Below are positions 40,566-57,051 of a stretch of DNA of 64,000 nt, piece after piece. Below the pieces are notes generated by a model. The model worked only from the letters and a program-made list of their open reading frames with translations. It ran no database searches and had not been told where the DNA came from. Position 1 is the first letter of the stretch; each line of letters starts with the position of its first letter. A program made the translations under genes and the position numbers. This DNA is from Pseudomonas sp. IB20 (GTDB lineage: Bacteria; Pseudomonadota; Gammaproteobacteria; Pseudomonadales; Pseudomonadaceae): the NCBI RefSeq assembly GCF_009707325.1, contig NZ_CP046103.1, positions 1,289,810-1,353,809 of the forward strand. Reading direction: 5' to 3'.

Positions 40566-41885
40566 ATGACATCGGTCCTATCTGCCAAACTTCTGCAAAC
40601 CCTGGCTCCCTGGCGCAGCGCCTCGGCCTGGCATATCGCATTCTCGGGTGGTCTGGACTCCACCGTTCTGCTGCACCTCCTGGCCACCCTGGCAAACACC
40701 GACACTCTTCCACCACTCAGCGCAATCCATGTCCACCATGGCCTGCAAGCTGCCGCCGACGCCTGGCCCAGTCATTGCCAAGCAGTATGTGACCGCCTGG
40801 GCGTGCCCTTGCGGGTGATGCGCGTGCACGTCCAGCCCGGCGCCAGCCTTGAGCGTGCAGCGCGTGACGCGCGTTATCAGGCGTTTAGTGAGGCCACCGG
40901 GGCAGGGGAGGTGTTGCTCACCGGGCAGCATCGCGACGATCAGGCTGAAACCTTGTTGTTTCGCCTGCTGCGTGGGGCCGGCGTGCGCGGGTTGGCGGCA
41001 ATGCCCGCACATCGCCCTTTGGCGGGTGGCCACTTGGTGCGGCCGCTGCTGAAAGCCTCGCGTGCTGAATTGGAAGCCTACGCCCGTGAGCATCAGTTGG
41101 CCTGGATCGAAGATCCCTCCAATGCTGATCCACGCTTCTCGCGTAATTACCTGCGTCACCGTGTTTTCCCCGCGCTGACGCAGCGTTGGCCCCAAGCAGT
41201 TTCCAGCCTGGCTCGCACTGCTGAGCATCTGAGCGAAGCCCAAGGCCTGCTCGACGAGTTGGCGCGCATGGACCTGCAAGCCGCCGATCAACCTTCGCCG
41301 TTTCCCTGGCTGGCTTTGCCGTCGCTGGTGCTTGCGCCATTGCGCGAGCTTTCCGACGCCCGTCAACGCAACGTCCTGCGCCACTGGCTGATACCGCTGA
41401 CCCGTTTACCCGACAGCGACCACTGGGCCGGCTGGTATTCCTTGCGTGACGCCAAGGGCGACGCACAGCCGCTGTGGCGCCTGGCCGATGGTCAGTTGCA
41501 TCGTTGCGGCGAACGCCTTTGGTGGTTGCCCACCACTTGGTCGGAATTTTCCGACGCATCGGTGAGCTGGCCCTGCCCGCAAAACCCACTAGAGTTACCC
41601 GGCAATGGCCAGCTGAAATTTATCGGCAAGGCCCCCGAAGGCCCGTTTGCGGTCCGTTACCGCCAGGGCGGCGAAATCATTGAAGTGCCAGGTCGGGGCC
41701 GGCGTGACTTGAAGCGTCTGCTTAACGAATGTGGGTTGCCGGGCTTCGTGCGTGGCAGATTGCCGCTGCTCTATCAGGGTGAGCAATTGCTGGCTGTCCC
41801 AAGCCTTGCGGGGCTATGGGCCATGCCGCCGCGTGACTGGCAATTGGATTGGATGCCACAGACTTGCGATCAAGGTTTGAGCTGA
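40566..41885 (+). CDS. tilS: tRNA(Ile)-lysidine synthetase TilS
   Basis: The 439-residue ATP-dependent enzyme attaches lysine to C34 of the CAU-anticodon tRNA-Ile, switching its specificity from AUG to AUA. The PP-loop AFSGGLDSTVLLHLL at residues 25-39 binds ATP. HHGLQAAADAW and GQHRDDQAETLLFRLLRG follow, and the C-terminal TilS domain is present. The start at 40566 is the first ATG giving a family-like N-terminus. Bases 41886-42158 downstream hold only the pyrG leader, with TTGATACAACTTC promoter-like sequence and no gene. Confidence 0.94.
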   Translation: MTSVLSAKLLQTLAPWRSASAWHIAFSGGLDSTVLLHLLATLANTDTLPPLSAIHVHHGLQAAADAWPSHCQAVCDRLGVPLRVMRVHVQPGASLERAARDARYQAFSEATGAGEVLLTGQHRDDQAETLLFRLLRGAGVRGLAAMPAHRPLAGGHLVRPLLKASRAELEAYAREHQLAWIEDPSNADPRFSRNYLRHRVFPALTQRWPQAVSSLARTAEHLSEAQGLLDELARMDLQAADQPSPFPWLALPSLVLAPLRELSDARQRNVLRHWLIPLTRLPDSDHWAGWYSLRDAKGDAQPLWRLADGQLHRCGERLWWLPTTWSEFSDASVSWPCPQNPLELPGNGQLKFIGKAPEGPFAVRYRQGGEIIEVPGRGRRDLKRLLNECGLPGFVRGRLPLLYQGEQLLAVPSLAGLWAMPPRDWQLDWMPQTCDQGLS

Positions 41886-42137
41886 TAGAGCCTTTCCGGT
41901 AGACTACGCTCCCTTCTTGATACAACTTCTGTGGATTCGACTGAATCGCAGCAGTTGCCGATTACCAAGCAGTCTTTGCTGGGCGATTCCAAAAAATGTG
42001 TAGCGATCAACGTACCGGTGTTTCATTGCTGGTCTGTCACAACGCGGCGGTTTTTTTGAAAGGTGCACTGTGATTAATGCAGGTGATCGGGGGCTTCGGC
42101 CTTCCTTCGCTTTCCCCGGCGGCTCGGACCGCTTTAA

Positions 42138-46095
<3,958 letters not shown>

Positions 46096-46176
46096 TTGTT
46101 AAGTGGTAAAAAGTCGACAGGTCGCAGCCGAAAAATCTCGATAGAGTAGTTTTCGGCGCTAATCTCATGGCTACCA

Positions 46177-46208
46177 AGCACAAGCCTGGTTCTTCCAGGC
46201 TTCGTGCT
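46177..46208 (+). terminator. Possible terminator after eno
   Basis: AGCACAAGCCTGG and CCAGGCTTCGTGCT form an imperfect 13-bp stem with a 5-base loop, about 80 bp past eno. There is no T run, so its strength is uncertain. Confidence 0.45.
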
Positions 46209-46266
46209 ATCAGTTGCTTAACAAGTTTTGCATGGCTGTCTTTTTTTACTGGATACCCGGATTTCG

Positions 46267-46545
46267 ATGCGCAGTCCCAATTGGTTGTTCCTCGTCTTGC
46301 TCTTGTTGCTGGCTGGCTTGCAGTACCGCCTATGGGTGGGTAATGGCAGCTTTGCGCAGGTGGAAGAGTTGACCCAGCAAATTGCCGACCAGCACGCCGA
46401 AAACGAACGTCTGCTGGAGCGCAACCGCGTCCTCGATGCCGAAGTGCTTGAGCTGAAAAAAGGTACGGAGACCGTTGAAGAGCGGGCCCGTCATGAATTG
46501 GGCATGGTCAAGGAGGGCGAAACCCTCTACCAGTTGGCCCAATGA
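46267..46545 (+). CDS. ftsB: Cell division protein FtsB
   Basis: The 92-residue bitopic protein joins FtsL and FtsQ in the division complex. The N-terminal membrane span (NWLFLVLLLLLAGLQYRLWVG) is followed by a coiled coil (VEELTQQIADQHAENERLLE) and a GMVKEGETLYQL tail. The ATG at 46267 is used; an upstream ATG at 46228 adds 13 residues. It overlaps ispD by 4 bases. The eno-ftsB-ispD order is standard in gammaproteobacteria. Confidence 0.93.
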   Translation: MRSPNWLFLVLLLLLAGLQYRLWVGNGSFAQVEELTQQIADQHAENERLLERNRVLDAEVLELKKGTETVEERARHELGMVKEGETLYQLAQ

Positions 46546-47252
46546 ATCACCCTTTGCCGGCCTTCTGGGCCGTGATTCCTGCCGCGGGCGTCGGTGCCCG
46601 TATGGCCGCGGACCGTCCCAAGCAGTACCTGCAACTGGGCGGGCGCACTATTCTCGAACACAGCCTCGGCTGTTTCCTCGACCATCCAGCGCTTAAGGGT
46701 CTGGTGGTCAGTCTGGCGTCTGATGACCCTTATTGGCCCACGCTGGCGTGCGCCACCGACCCACGTATCCAACGTGCCGACGGTGGGTCAGAGCGCTCGG
46801 GTTCGGTACTCAATGCGCTGCTGCACCTGAATGCCCTGGGCGCCGATGACGACGACTGGGTGTTGGTGCACGATGCGGCGCGGCCGAACCTGGGCCGTGA
46901 TGACTTGGACAAACTCCTGGCTGAACTGGCGCACGACCCAGTTGGCGGCTTGCTGGCCGTCCCCGCACGCGACACCCTCAAGCGCGCCGACAAGCACGGG
47001 CGCGTGGTCGAAACCGTGGACCGCAGCCTGATCTGGCAAGCCTATACACCGCAGATGTTCCGCCTGGGCGCCTTGCACCGGGCCTTGGCCGACAGCCTGG
47101 TGGCTGACGCCGTGATCACCGACGAAGCCTCGGCCATGGAATGGGCCGGCCAGGCGCCACGCCTGATCGAAGGGCGCGCGGACAATATCAAGGTCACCCG
47201 CCCCGAAGACCTCGAGTGGCTGCGCCAGCGCCGGGCTTATCAAGCGTCCTGA
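46542..47252 (+). CDS. ispD: 2-C-methyl-D-erythritol 4-phosphate cytidylyltransferase IspD
   Basis: The 236-residue enzyme activates MEP with CTP in isoprenoid synthesis. The nucleotide-binding AAGVGARMAADRPKQYLQL loop and VLVHDAARPNL metal-binding motif are present. It overlaps ftsB. Unlike in E. coli, ispF does not follow directly; adhC, fghA and a LysR gene lie between, as I recall for other pseudomonads. Confidence 0.94.
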   Translation: MNHPLPAFWAVIPAAGVGARMAADRPKQYLQLGGRTILEHSLGCFLDHPALKGLVVSLASDDPYWPTLACATDPRIQRADGGSERSGSVLNALLHLNALGADDDDWVLVHDAARPNLGRDDLDKLLAELAHDPVGGLLAVPARDTLKRADKHGRVVETVDRSLIWQAYTPQMFRLGALHRALADSLVADAVITDEASAMEWAGQAPRLIEGRADNIKVTRPEDLEWLRQRRAYQAS

Positions 47253-47346
47253 CCTTCAAGCACTGACTTCCTCCAACCCGGGCTGGGTTTTCAGCGCTGG
47301 GTGCGGCTATTTACCGGCAACCAGGCCATGAACAAGTGGTAGCTGT

Positions 47347-48243
47347 TTATTGCCGATAGACCGGATGTTCACCCAAGCCCTGTTTGAGAAAATCCACCAG
47401 TTTCCTGACCTTGGGCGATAAATGCCGCTGCTGCGGATACAGCGCCCACACCGCCGTGTTCGGCGGCTGATGCGCTTCCAGCAGCGACACCAACGCGCCA
47501 GTGTGAAGGTGTTCCAGCACGTAATAGTCCGGCAACTGGCACAACCCAACCCCTTGCAACGCCGCATCCAATACCGCTTGCCCACTGTTGCAGCGCCAGT
47601 TTCCCTGCACCCGTTGAGAAAATTCGCGCCCGTCCTGGGCCAGTTGCCAAATATCCGAGCTGCCGATCAGGCAGTTATGCCGACTCAACTCCGACAAACT
47701 ATGTGGTCGGCCATACCGTGCCAGGTAGGACGGCGACGCGCACAGGTACATGCGCCGAGGGGCCAAGCGGCTGGCGACCATGCGCGAATCCTGCAAACGG
47801 CCCAGGCGGATTGCCAGGTCGAGGCCTTCATGCACCAGGTCCAACTGGCGATTGCTCAACTCGATATCCACACGCAATTGCGGGTAGAGCCCCATAAACC
47901 GCGTGACCAGCGGCACGATAAAGCGCTCGCCGTACGCCACCGCGCAGGTCATGCGCAACATGCCCTTGGGTTCGCTGGTGAGGTCGCCGACGGCGCGCAG
48001 CGCTTCTTCGCGACCGTCCTGCAGACGCTGGCAGTGTTGCAGGAAGGTCTGGCCGGCTTCGGTCAGGGTCACCTTGCGCGTACTGCGGTACAGCAACCGC
48101 GTTTGCAGGCGCTCCTCCAGGCGTGCCACCTGCCGGCTGATATGTGACGACGACACCCCAAGCCGCTCGGCCGCTGCCGTGAATTGGCTGCATTCGGCCA
48201 CCGCAACAAACTCATCGATGCCTTCCCAGCGGTTCTCCAGCAT
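47347..48243 (-). CDS. LysR-family transcriptional regulator
   Basis: The 298-residue protein has an N-terminal winged helix-turn-helix (FVAVAECSQFTAAAERLGVS, about residues 13-32, then SHISRQVARLEERL) and a periplasmic-binding-protein-like effector domain. It is transcribed divergently from adhC with 109 bp between them, the usual arrangement of a LysR regulator and its target, so regulation of formaldehyde detoxification is plausible. The effector is unknown. It converges with ispD. Confidence 0.85.
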   Translation of the reverse strand: MLENRWEGIDEFVAVAECSQFTAAAERLGVSSSHISRQVARLEERLQTRLLYRSTRKVTLTEAGQTFLQHCQRLQDGREEALRAVGDLTSEPKGMLRMTCAVAYGERFIVPLVTRFMGLYPQLRVDIELSNRQLDLVHEGLDLAIRLGRLQDSRMVASRLAPRRMYLCASPSYLARYGRPHSLSELSRHNCLIGSSDIWQLAQDGREFSQRVQGNWRCNSGQAVLDAALQGVGLCQLPDYYVLEHLHTGALVSLLEAHQPPNTAVWALYPQQRHLSPKVRKLVDFLKQGLGEHPVYRQ

Positions 48244-49592
<1,349 letters not shown>

Positions 49593-50421
49593 CTGGCATA
49601 AACGCTACAAGCATCATTCCGATGTGCTCGGTTGCGACATGACCTTTGCCGTGTACCTGCCGCCGCAAGCGGAGCAGGGTGGCAAGTTGCCGGTGTTGTA
49701 CTGGCTGTCCGGCCTGACCTGCACCGACGAGAACTTCATGCAAAAAGCCGGCGCCCAGCGCATGGCCGCTGAGCTGGGGCTGATCATCGTCGCACCGGAC
49801 ACCAGCCCGCGTGGGCCGGGTGTGCCGGGCGACCCGGACAACGCCTGGGATTTCGGCCTCGGCGCGGGCTTTTATCTGAATGCCACCCAGGAACCTTGGG
49901 CCAAGCACTATCGGATGCATGACTACGTGGTGCAGGAATTGCCAGCGTTGGTTGAAGCGCACTTCCCGGCCTCGGATAAACGCGGCATCAGCGGCCACTC
50001 CATGGGCGGCCACGGTGCGTTGGTGTGTGCCTTGCGCAACCCGGGGCGTTACCAGTCAGTGTCGGCGTTTTCGCCGATCAACAACCCGATGGATTGCCCG
50101 TGGGGCCAGAAAGCCTTCTCCCGTTACTTGGGTGAAGAACGCTCGAAGTGGCGTGAATGGGATGCCTGCGTGCTGATCAGCGAAGCCTCGGAAAAACTGC
50201 CATTGCTGGTGGACCAAGGCGACCGCGACGATTTTCTCGCCGTGCAGCTCAAGCCAGAGGCGCTGCAGCAAGCAGCCAAGGCGGCCAACCATCCGCTCGA
50301 ACTGCGCCTGCAACCTGGCTACGACCACAGCTACTTCTTTATCGCCAGCTTCATCGAAGATCATTTGCGACATCATGGTCGTGCTTTGCTCGGTTAATGT
50401 GAGGCAAAAGTAGGTAGAATC

Positions 50422-50451
50422 ACGCCCTGAATTAAATCGGGGCGTTTTTTT
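50422..50451 (+). terminator. Terminator of adhC-fghA abutting the ispF start
   Basis: ACGCCC (50422-50427) pairs with GGGCGT (50440-50445), followed by seven T (50445-50451). The ispF ATG begins at the very next base. The right arm also holds the only Shine-Dalgarno-like GGGG (50439-50442) for ispF, so the hairpin could terminate fghA transcripts and also mask ispF translation. Confidence 0.7.
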
Positions 50452-50925
50452 ATGCGTATTGGCCACGGCTATGATGTGCACCGTTTCGCTGAAGGCGATT
50501 TCATCACCTTGGGCGGCGTGCGCATTGCACACCACCATGGGTTGCTGGCTCATTCTGACGGCGACGTTGTGTTGCATGCCTTGAGCGATGCCTTGCTCGG
50601 CGCGGCGGCGTTGGGCGATATCGGCAAACACTTTCCGGACACCGACCCAACCTTCAAGGGCGCGGACAGCCGCGCGCTGTTGCGCCACGTGGTCGGCCTG
50701 ATCCACGCCAAAGGCTGGAAGGTTGGCAACGTCGACAACACCATCGTCGCCCAGGCCCCGAAAATGGCCCCGCATATCGAATCGATGCGCGCATTGATTG
50801 CCGCGGACCTGCAAATTGAATTGGATCAAGTCAACGTGAAAGCCACCACCACCGAAAAGCTCGGGTTTACCGGCCGGGAAGAAGGCATCGCGGTGCACTC
50901 CGTTGCCTTGTTGCTGCGCGCATGA
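50452..50925 (+). CDS. ispF: 2-C-methyl-D-erythritol 2,4-cyclodiphosphate synthase IspF
   Basis: The 157-residue trimeric enzyme cyclises CDP-ME-2-phosphate in the MEP pathway. Zinc ligands Asp8 and His10 (GYDVHRF) and His42 ([11 protein letters not shown]) are visible. HSDGD and the C-terminal [16 protein letters not shown] are family signatures. It overlaps truD by 4 bases, opening the ispF-truD-surE-pcm coupled series. Confidence 0.95.
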   Translation: MRIGHGYDVHRFAEGDFITLGGVRIAHHHGLLAHSDGDVVLHALSDALLGAAALGDIGKHFPDTDPTFKGADSRALLRHVVGLIHAKGWKVGNVDNTIVAQAPKMAPHIESMRALIAADLQIELDQVNVKATTTEKLGFTGREEGIAVHSVALLLRA

Positions 50926-51967
50926 ATGACTTGGAATTGCTGGGCCCGCGTGCCTATGGCGAGGCCTTGGGCAGCGCGGTCCTGAAGGCGACGGCTGAAG
51001 ATTTTCAGGTCGACGAAGTCCTGGATATCCCGCTGACCGGCGACGGTGAGCACCTGTGGCTGTGGGTCGAAAAGCGTGGTCTGAATACTGAAGAGGCTGC
51101 GCGGCGTATCGCCAAGGCTGCCGGCGTGCCGTTGCGCACCGTCAGCTATGCCGGGCTCAAGGACCGCCAGGCGTTGACCCGCCAGTGGTTCAGCGTGCAA
51201 CTGCCGGGCAAGGCCGACCCGGACATGAGCGGTGCGGAAAACGACACCCTCAAGATCCTTAAAATGACCCGCCACAAGCGCAAGCTGCAGCGCGGTGCGC
51301 ATGCGGCCAACGGTTTTACCTTGCGCCTGACCCAGTTGGCCGGCGATACCGCCGCCATCGATGCGCGTCTGCAACTGATTGCCCAGCACGGCATCCCCAA
51401 CTACTTCGGCGCCCAACGCTTTGGCCACAACGGCGGCAACGTAGTGGATGCGCGTGAATGGGCGGCGCGCAAGGCTTTGCCGGAGCAGCGCAATGTGCGT
51501 TCGCGGCTGTTGTCCACGGCGCGCAGTTTCCTGTTCAACAAAGTCTTGGCGGCACGTGTCGCAGACGGTTCCTGGCAGCGCGCCCAAGTCGGCGACCTGC
51601 TGGCCTTTACCGACAGCCGCAGTTTTTTCCCGGCCGGGGAAGCGGAATGCAGCGACCCGCGCCTGGCGATCCTGGACCTGCACCCGACCGGGCCGCAGTG
51701 GGGCGAGGGCGATTCGCCGGCCAGCGGCATCACCCATGAGCTTGAGCAAACGATTGCCGCCAGCGAAGCCGACCTGCGCGATTGGCTGGTGAATGCCGGC
51801 ATGAGCCAGGAACGGCGCATTCTTCGACTGCCCATTGGCGGGTTGACGTGGCATTATCCCGGTCCTGACATTCTGCAATTGGAATTCGTCCTGCCGGCCG
51901 GATGCTTCGCCACTGTGTTGGTGCGCGAGCTTGTTGATCTGGTGCCGGTGGGGCAGACGGACAGCCC

Positions 51968-51980
<13 letters not shown>
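50922..51980 (+). CDS. truD: tRNA pseudouridine(13) synthase TruD
   Basis: The 352-residue enzyme converts U13 of tRNA-Glu to pseudouridine. The catalytic Asp81 is in [16 protein letters not shown], and [15 protein letters not shown] is the second TruD signature. It overlaps ispF by 4 bases and surE by 13 bases. Confidence 0.95.
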
Positions 51981-53394
<1,414 letters not shown>

Positions 53395-53603
53395 TCATTT
53401 ATTCGCTAGCAGTGAATTCTGTGAGTGGGGATGTGTCTTACGGCGGGGCTTGTAGAGTCAACATGATTGGAAGCCGGGTTTAAACATGATGAATTTTTCG
53501 TTTCAGTCGTGTGCCGGTAAAAATTCAATGCCCAGTTATACTTGCGTCATATTTCAAGCCTGATACAGGCGTTCATGTTCAGCCACCACAAAGGGAGCGG
53601 CGG

Positions 53604-54440
53604 GTGAGTCTCACAGGTCTTGCGCAGCGTATGAGTAAAACAAGCTTTCAGCGACTGGTGCTTGGCCTTGTCTTGAGTTCCTTATTGGCTGCTTGTTCGA
53701 GCACGCCTTCCGGGGGGGCGCGGGTAGTTGACCGTAATAATGCAGTGCCGCAAAAACCGACGGTCACCACCGGGCAGTATGTAGTGCGAAAGGGGGACAC
53801 GATGTTCTCGATCGCCTTCCGTTACGGCTGGGATTACAAGGCACTCGCAGCGCGTAACAACATTCCTGTGCCCTATACGATACATCCGGGGCAGACCATT
53901 CGTTTCGATGGGCGCAGCGGTTCGGCGCCTACGGCAGTTGTGACAAAGTCCGGATCTTCGCCCTCGTCTTCGAGCAGAACCACCATCATCACCCGGCCTG
54001 CAGGCACCGCCGCGTCTACGGCTGCGAGCAAGCCGGCAGCCGCGCCGTTGCCGCCTGCAGGGCCTGCACCGACCGGTTGGGGATGGCCTTCCAACGGGGT
54101 ATTAATTGGAAAATTCTCTTCAAACGGTAGTTTGAATAAAGGCATTGATATCGCCGGGGATTTGGGACGGCCTGTTTTAGCTGCGTCTGATGGGACAGTG
54201 GTGTACGCCGGGAGTGGTTTGCGGGGCTACGGCGAACTGGTCATCATCAAACACAGCGATACCTACGTCAGTGCTTACGGCCACAACCGTAGGCTGTTGG
54301 TTCGGGAGGGGCAGCAGGTCAAAGTCGGACAGACAATTGCCGAAATGGGATCAACTGGCACAGACCGGGTGAAACTGCACTTTGAGATTCGCCGTCAAGG
54401 GAAGCCTGTAGATCCGCTGCAATTCCTACCCCGTCGTTGA
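53604..54440 (+). CDS. nlpD: Lipoprotein NlpD (LysM and degenerate M23 domain)
   Basis: The 278-residue envelope protein probably activates cell-separation amidases. The GTG at 53604 follows GGGAG; the lipobox LLAAC makes Cys31 the lipidated residue. A LysM domain (YVVRKGDTMFSIAFRYGW) occupies about 60-105, then a Ser/Thr/Pro/Ala-rich linker and a C-terminal M23/LytM domain. The first metal-binding position (HxGxD in active enzymes) reads NKGIDI, so it is likely non-catalytic, as in known NlpD. In other species promoters inside nlpD feed rpoS. Confidence 0.92.
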   Translation: MSLTGLAQRMSKTSFQRLVLGLVLSSLLAACSSTPSGGARVVDRNNAVPQKPTVTTGQYVVRKGDTMFSIAFRYGWDYKALAARNNIPVPYTIHPGQTIRFDGRSGSAPTAVVTKSGSSPSSSSRTTIITRPAGTAASTAASKPAAAPLPPAGPAPTGWGWPSNGVLIGKFSSNGSLNKGIDIAGDLGRPVLAASDGTVVYAGSGLRGYGELVIIKHSDTYVSAYGHNRRLLVREGQQVKVGQTIAEMGSTGTDRVKLHFEIRRQGKPVDPLQFLPRR

Positions 54441-54450
54441 TAGGTTGCAC

Positions 54451-54481
54451 AGCCTGTTCCCTCACGTAGAAGGAACAGGCT
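54451..54481 (+). promoter_or_regulatory. Hairpin in the nlpD-rpoS spacer
   Basis: AGCCTGTTCC (54451-54460) and GGAACAGGCT (54472-54481) form a perfect 10-bp stem with an 11-base loop, 10 bp after the nlpD stop. There is no T run. It could trim the nlpD message or shape the rpoS leader; function is inferred only. Confidence 0.5.
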
Positions 54482-54546
54482 CCAGCGTTGCCAAGGATAA
54501 AGGCGTCGCTTGAGCTTGAGGTCGAACTCACCAAAGGACTATAACA

Positions 54547-55554
54547 ATGGCTCTCAGTAAAGAAGCGCCGGAGTTTGACATCGACGATGAGGTTCTCCTT
54601 ATGGAGACCGGCATCGCTACGGATTCGATGTCAAATGATGAAGGGCCTGCAACGCCTTCAGTTCGCACCAAATCCAAGAACTCCACTGCGTTAAAGCAGC
54701 ACAAGTACATTGACTACACGCGGGCGCTCGACGCAACGCAGCTGTATCTCAATGAAATCGGCTTTTCCCCTCTGCTCACTCCCGAAGAAGAAGTCCATTT
54801 TGCGCGCTTGTCGCAAAAAGGCGATCCGGCTGGGCGCAAGCGCATGATTGAAAGCAACCTGCGGCTGGTGGTGAAAATCGCCCGACGCTACGTCAATCGT
54901 GGGCTGTCCCTGTTGGACCTGATCGAGGAAGGTAACCTGGGCTTGATCCGGGCGGTGGAGAAGTTCGACCCTGAGCGAGGCTTCCGCTTTTCAACCTATG
55001 CCACCTGGTGGATCCGCCAGACCATCGAACGGGCGATCATGAATCAAACCCGCACGATCCGGTTGCCGATCCACGTGGTCAAGGAGCTTAACGTCTACCT
55101 GCGGGCGGCGCGTGAGCTGACACAAAAACTCGATCATGAACCCTCGCCTGAAGAAATCGCCAACCTGTTGGAGAAACCGGTAGGCGAGGTTAAACGCATG
55201 CTCGGCCTGAACGAGCGCGTGTCTTCAGTCGATGTCTCGCTGGGTCCGGATTCGGATAAAACCCTGCTGGACACCCTGACGGATGATCGTCCGACGGATC
55301 CTTGCGAGCTGTTGCAGGACGATGATCTTTCCCAAAGCATTGACCAGTGGCTGTCAGAGCTTACGGACAAGCAGCGTGAAGTGGTGATTCGCCGCTTCGG
55401 TCTGCGTGGCCATGAGAGCAGCACCTTGGAGGACGTAGGCCTGGAGATCGGCCTGACCCGTGAGCGTGTGCGGCAGATCCAGGTAGAGGGCCTCAAGCGC
55501 TTGCGTGAGATCCTCGAGAAGAACGGCTTGTCGAGTGAGTCGTTGTTCCAGTAA
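54547..55554 (+). CDS. rpoS: RNA polymerase sigma factor RpoS (sigma-38)
   Basis: The 335-residue stationary-phase and stress sigma factor has region 1.2 ([20 protein letters not shown]) and region 2 ([20 protein letters not shown], then [20 protein letters not shown]). Region 3 is followed by region 4.2 ([20 protein letters not shown]). The 50-residue acidic N-terminal extension ending before [13 protein letters not shown] is typical of Pseudomonas RpoS. AAGGAC precedes the ATG. Confidence 0.97.
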   Translation: MALSKEAPEFDIDDEVLLMETGIATDSMSNDEGPATPSVRTKSKNSTALKQHKYIDYTRALDATQLYLNEIGFSPLLTPEEEVHFARLSQKGDPAGRKRMIESNLRLVVKIARRYVNRGLSLLDLIEEGNLGLIRAVEKFDPERGFRFSTYATWWIRQTIERAIMNQTRTIRLPIHVVKELNVYLRAARELTQKLDHEPSPEEIANLLEKPVGEVKRMLGLNERVSSVDVSLGPDSDKTLLDTLTDDRPTDPCELLQDDDLSQSIDQWLSELTDKQREVVIRRFGLRGHESSTLEDVGLEIGLTRERVRQIQVEGLKRLREILEKNGLSSESLFQ

Positions 55555-55578
55555 CGATTAATAAGGCCGTTACGACAA

Positions 55579-55610
55579 AACGCCCGGTGCATGGGAATGC
55601 ACCGGGCGTT
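55579..55610 (+). terminator. Rho-independent terminator of rpoS
   Basis: AACGCCCGGTGCAT (55579-55592) pairs perfectly with ATGCACCGGGCGTT (55597-55610) around GGGA, 25 bp past rpoS. The 3' side lacks a long T run, but the stem is very stable. Confidence 0.75.
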
Positions 55611-55621
55611 GCGTGGCTGTG

Positions 55622-55690
55622 ACGCTCTGCGTCACGCTTTGGGGCGTAGAGCGTCCTTGGCTGAGTTCCCACGCAGAGCGTAGGAGCGAT
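55622..55690. repeat. Degenerate CGCTCTGCGT-type intergenic repeat
   Basis: GACGCTCTGCGTCACGC, GGCGTAGAGCGTCC and TTCCCACGCAGAGCGTAGGA are related inverted or direct units of a GC-rich repeat common between Pseudomonas genes. No GGA-rich loops of an Rsm RNA are seen here. Confidence 0.5.
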
Positions 55691-55727
55691 CGCCTATTCC
55701 CTTGGCGTAGCGCTAAATCCCAGGCAT

Positions 55728-55760
55728 AAAAAAACCCCGCTTTTAAGGGCGGGGTTTTTT
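55728..55760. terminator. Bidirectional terminator between rpoS and the cold-shock gene
   Basis: AAAAAAACCCCGC (55728-55740) and GCGGGGTTTTTT (55749-55760) flank an 8-base loop, giving T runs on both strands. It ends the cold-shock transcript 19 bp after its stop and backs up the rpoS terminator. Confidence 0.9.
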
Positions 55761-55778
55761 CGACTAAGTCAGTACAAG

Positions 55779-55988
55779 TTAGATAACTTGAACTTCTTCA
55801 GCTTGCATGCCTTTCTGACCGCGGGTAGCGATGAAAGAAACCTGTTGGCCTTCTTTCAGGCTTTTGAAGCCGTCGGATTGGATAGCTTTGAAGTGAACGA
55901 ACAGGTCGTCACCGGATTGTGGAGTGATGAAGCCGAAGCCTTTTTCATCGTTGAACCACTTAACGGTACCAGTTTGGCGATTAGACAT
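55779..55988 (-). CDS. Cold-shock domain protein (CspA family)
   Basis: The 69-residue nucleic-acid chaperone consists of one cold-shock domain. RNP1 (KGFGFI) and RNP2 (DLFVHF) are both present. AAGGAG sits 5 bases before the ATG. The long upstream region 55989-56377 has no gene and should hold its 5' leader, probably cold-regulated, and the dcd promoter. It resembles CapB/CspA of Pseudomonas; several paralogues usually exist, so I give no symbol. Confidence 0.93.
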   Translation of the reverse strand: MSNRQTGTVKWFNDEKGFGFITPQSGDDLFVHFKAIQSDGFKSLKEGQQVSFIATRGQKGMQAEEVQVI

Positions 55989-56377
55989 GGTGTATCTCCT
56001 TGGACAAAGTTAACTGCGACTCAGGAAAAGCCCTGGCCGAGACTGAGTGCAAAGAGCAGGAAAAATTCTTGGAGATGGTTGGATCGAAATTCAACATATC
56101 GTGTAGAGATTCTCAGTGACACAAGCAGCACAGTGGCGCCACCTTAACCCTTTTTCCGGAACGTGCCAATGGTATTTCCCAAGGTTTCTCTAAATTCGTG
56201 ACTGGCGGTGGTATTTACAGTCCCTGATGGCTGCTATGTGAGCCCCGGCCCCACTGGCTACGGCCTATAGCAGGCAGTGCATTCGTCAAGAAAACCCCGG
56301 CGCCCTTTGAACCCCAACGCCGGCCCCGGTAAGATGCCCAACAGAATTTTTCCACCTCGCTATTCAGGACACCCGCC

Positions 56378-56944
56378 ATGAGCATCAAATCGGACAAGTG
56401 GATTCGCCGCATGGCGCAAGAGCACGGCATGATCGAACCGTTCGTTGAACGCCAGATTCGTGGCGAAGGCGATGAGCGCGTGATTTCCTACGGCGTTTCC
56501 AGCTACGGCTACGACGTGCGTTGCGCCGATGAATTCAAGGTGTTCACCAACATAAATTCGGCGATCGTCGATCCTAAAAACTTTGACGAAAAGAGCTTCG
56601 TCGACGTTAAGAGCGACGTGTGCATTATTCCGCCAAACTCCTTCGCCCTGGCGCGCACCGTGGAGTTCTTCCGCATTCCCCGCGATGTGCTGACCATCTG
56701 CCTGGGTAAAAGCACCTACGCGCGCTGCGGCATCATCGTCAACGTGACGCCGCTTGAGCCGGAGTGGGAAGGCCACGTGACCCTGGAGTTCTCCAACACC
56801 ACCACGTTGCCGGCGAAGATCTACGCCAACGAAGGCGTGGCACAGATGCTGTTCCTGCAGTCCGACGAGGCCTGTGAAGTGTCCTATAAAGACCGCGCCG
56901 GCAAGTACCAGGGCCAGCGCGGCGTCACACTCCCACGCGCTTGA
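56378..56944 (+). CDS. dcd: dCTP deaminase
   Basis: The 188-residue enzyme deaminates dCTP to dUTP, feeding thymidylate synthesis. [17 protein letters not shown] and the [20 protein letters not shown] region belong to the Dcd/dUTPase fold. Length matches the 188-residue Pseudomonas form. The start has CACCCGCC upstream and no strong Shine-Dalgarno. Confidence 0.92.
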   Translation: MSIKSDKWIRRMAQEHGMIEPFVERQIRGEGDERVISYGVSSYGYDVRCADEFKVFTNINSAIVDPKNFDEKSFVDVKSDVCIIPPNSFALARTVEFFRIPRDVLTICLGKSTYARCGIIVNVTPLEPEWEGHVTLEFSNTTTLPAKIYANEGVAQMLFLQSDEACEVSYKDRAGKYQGQRGVTLPRA

Positions 56945-57051
56945 TCGAAAGGTCTTACACGTAAAGGGAATTAGTCTGCGGGAAGTGACTCTATTGGGTG
57001 TACTGCCTCGGTGCGTGCAAAACGCACCGAGCCACGCTTGAGGAGTACTTT

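Noticed and set aside
55560..55780. RsmZ-type small RNA downstream of rpoS
   Set aside because: RsmZ lies near rpoS in Pseudomonas, but this spacer lacks the repeated GGA loop motifs; it holds terminators and a GC-rich intergenic repeat.
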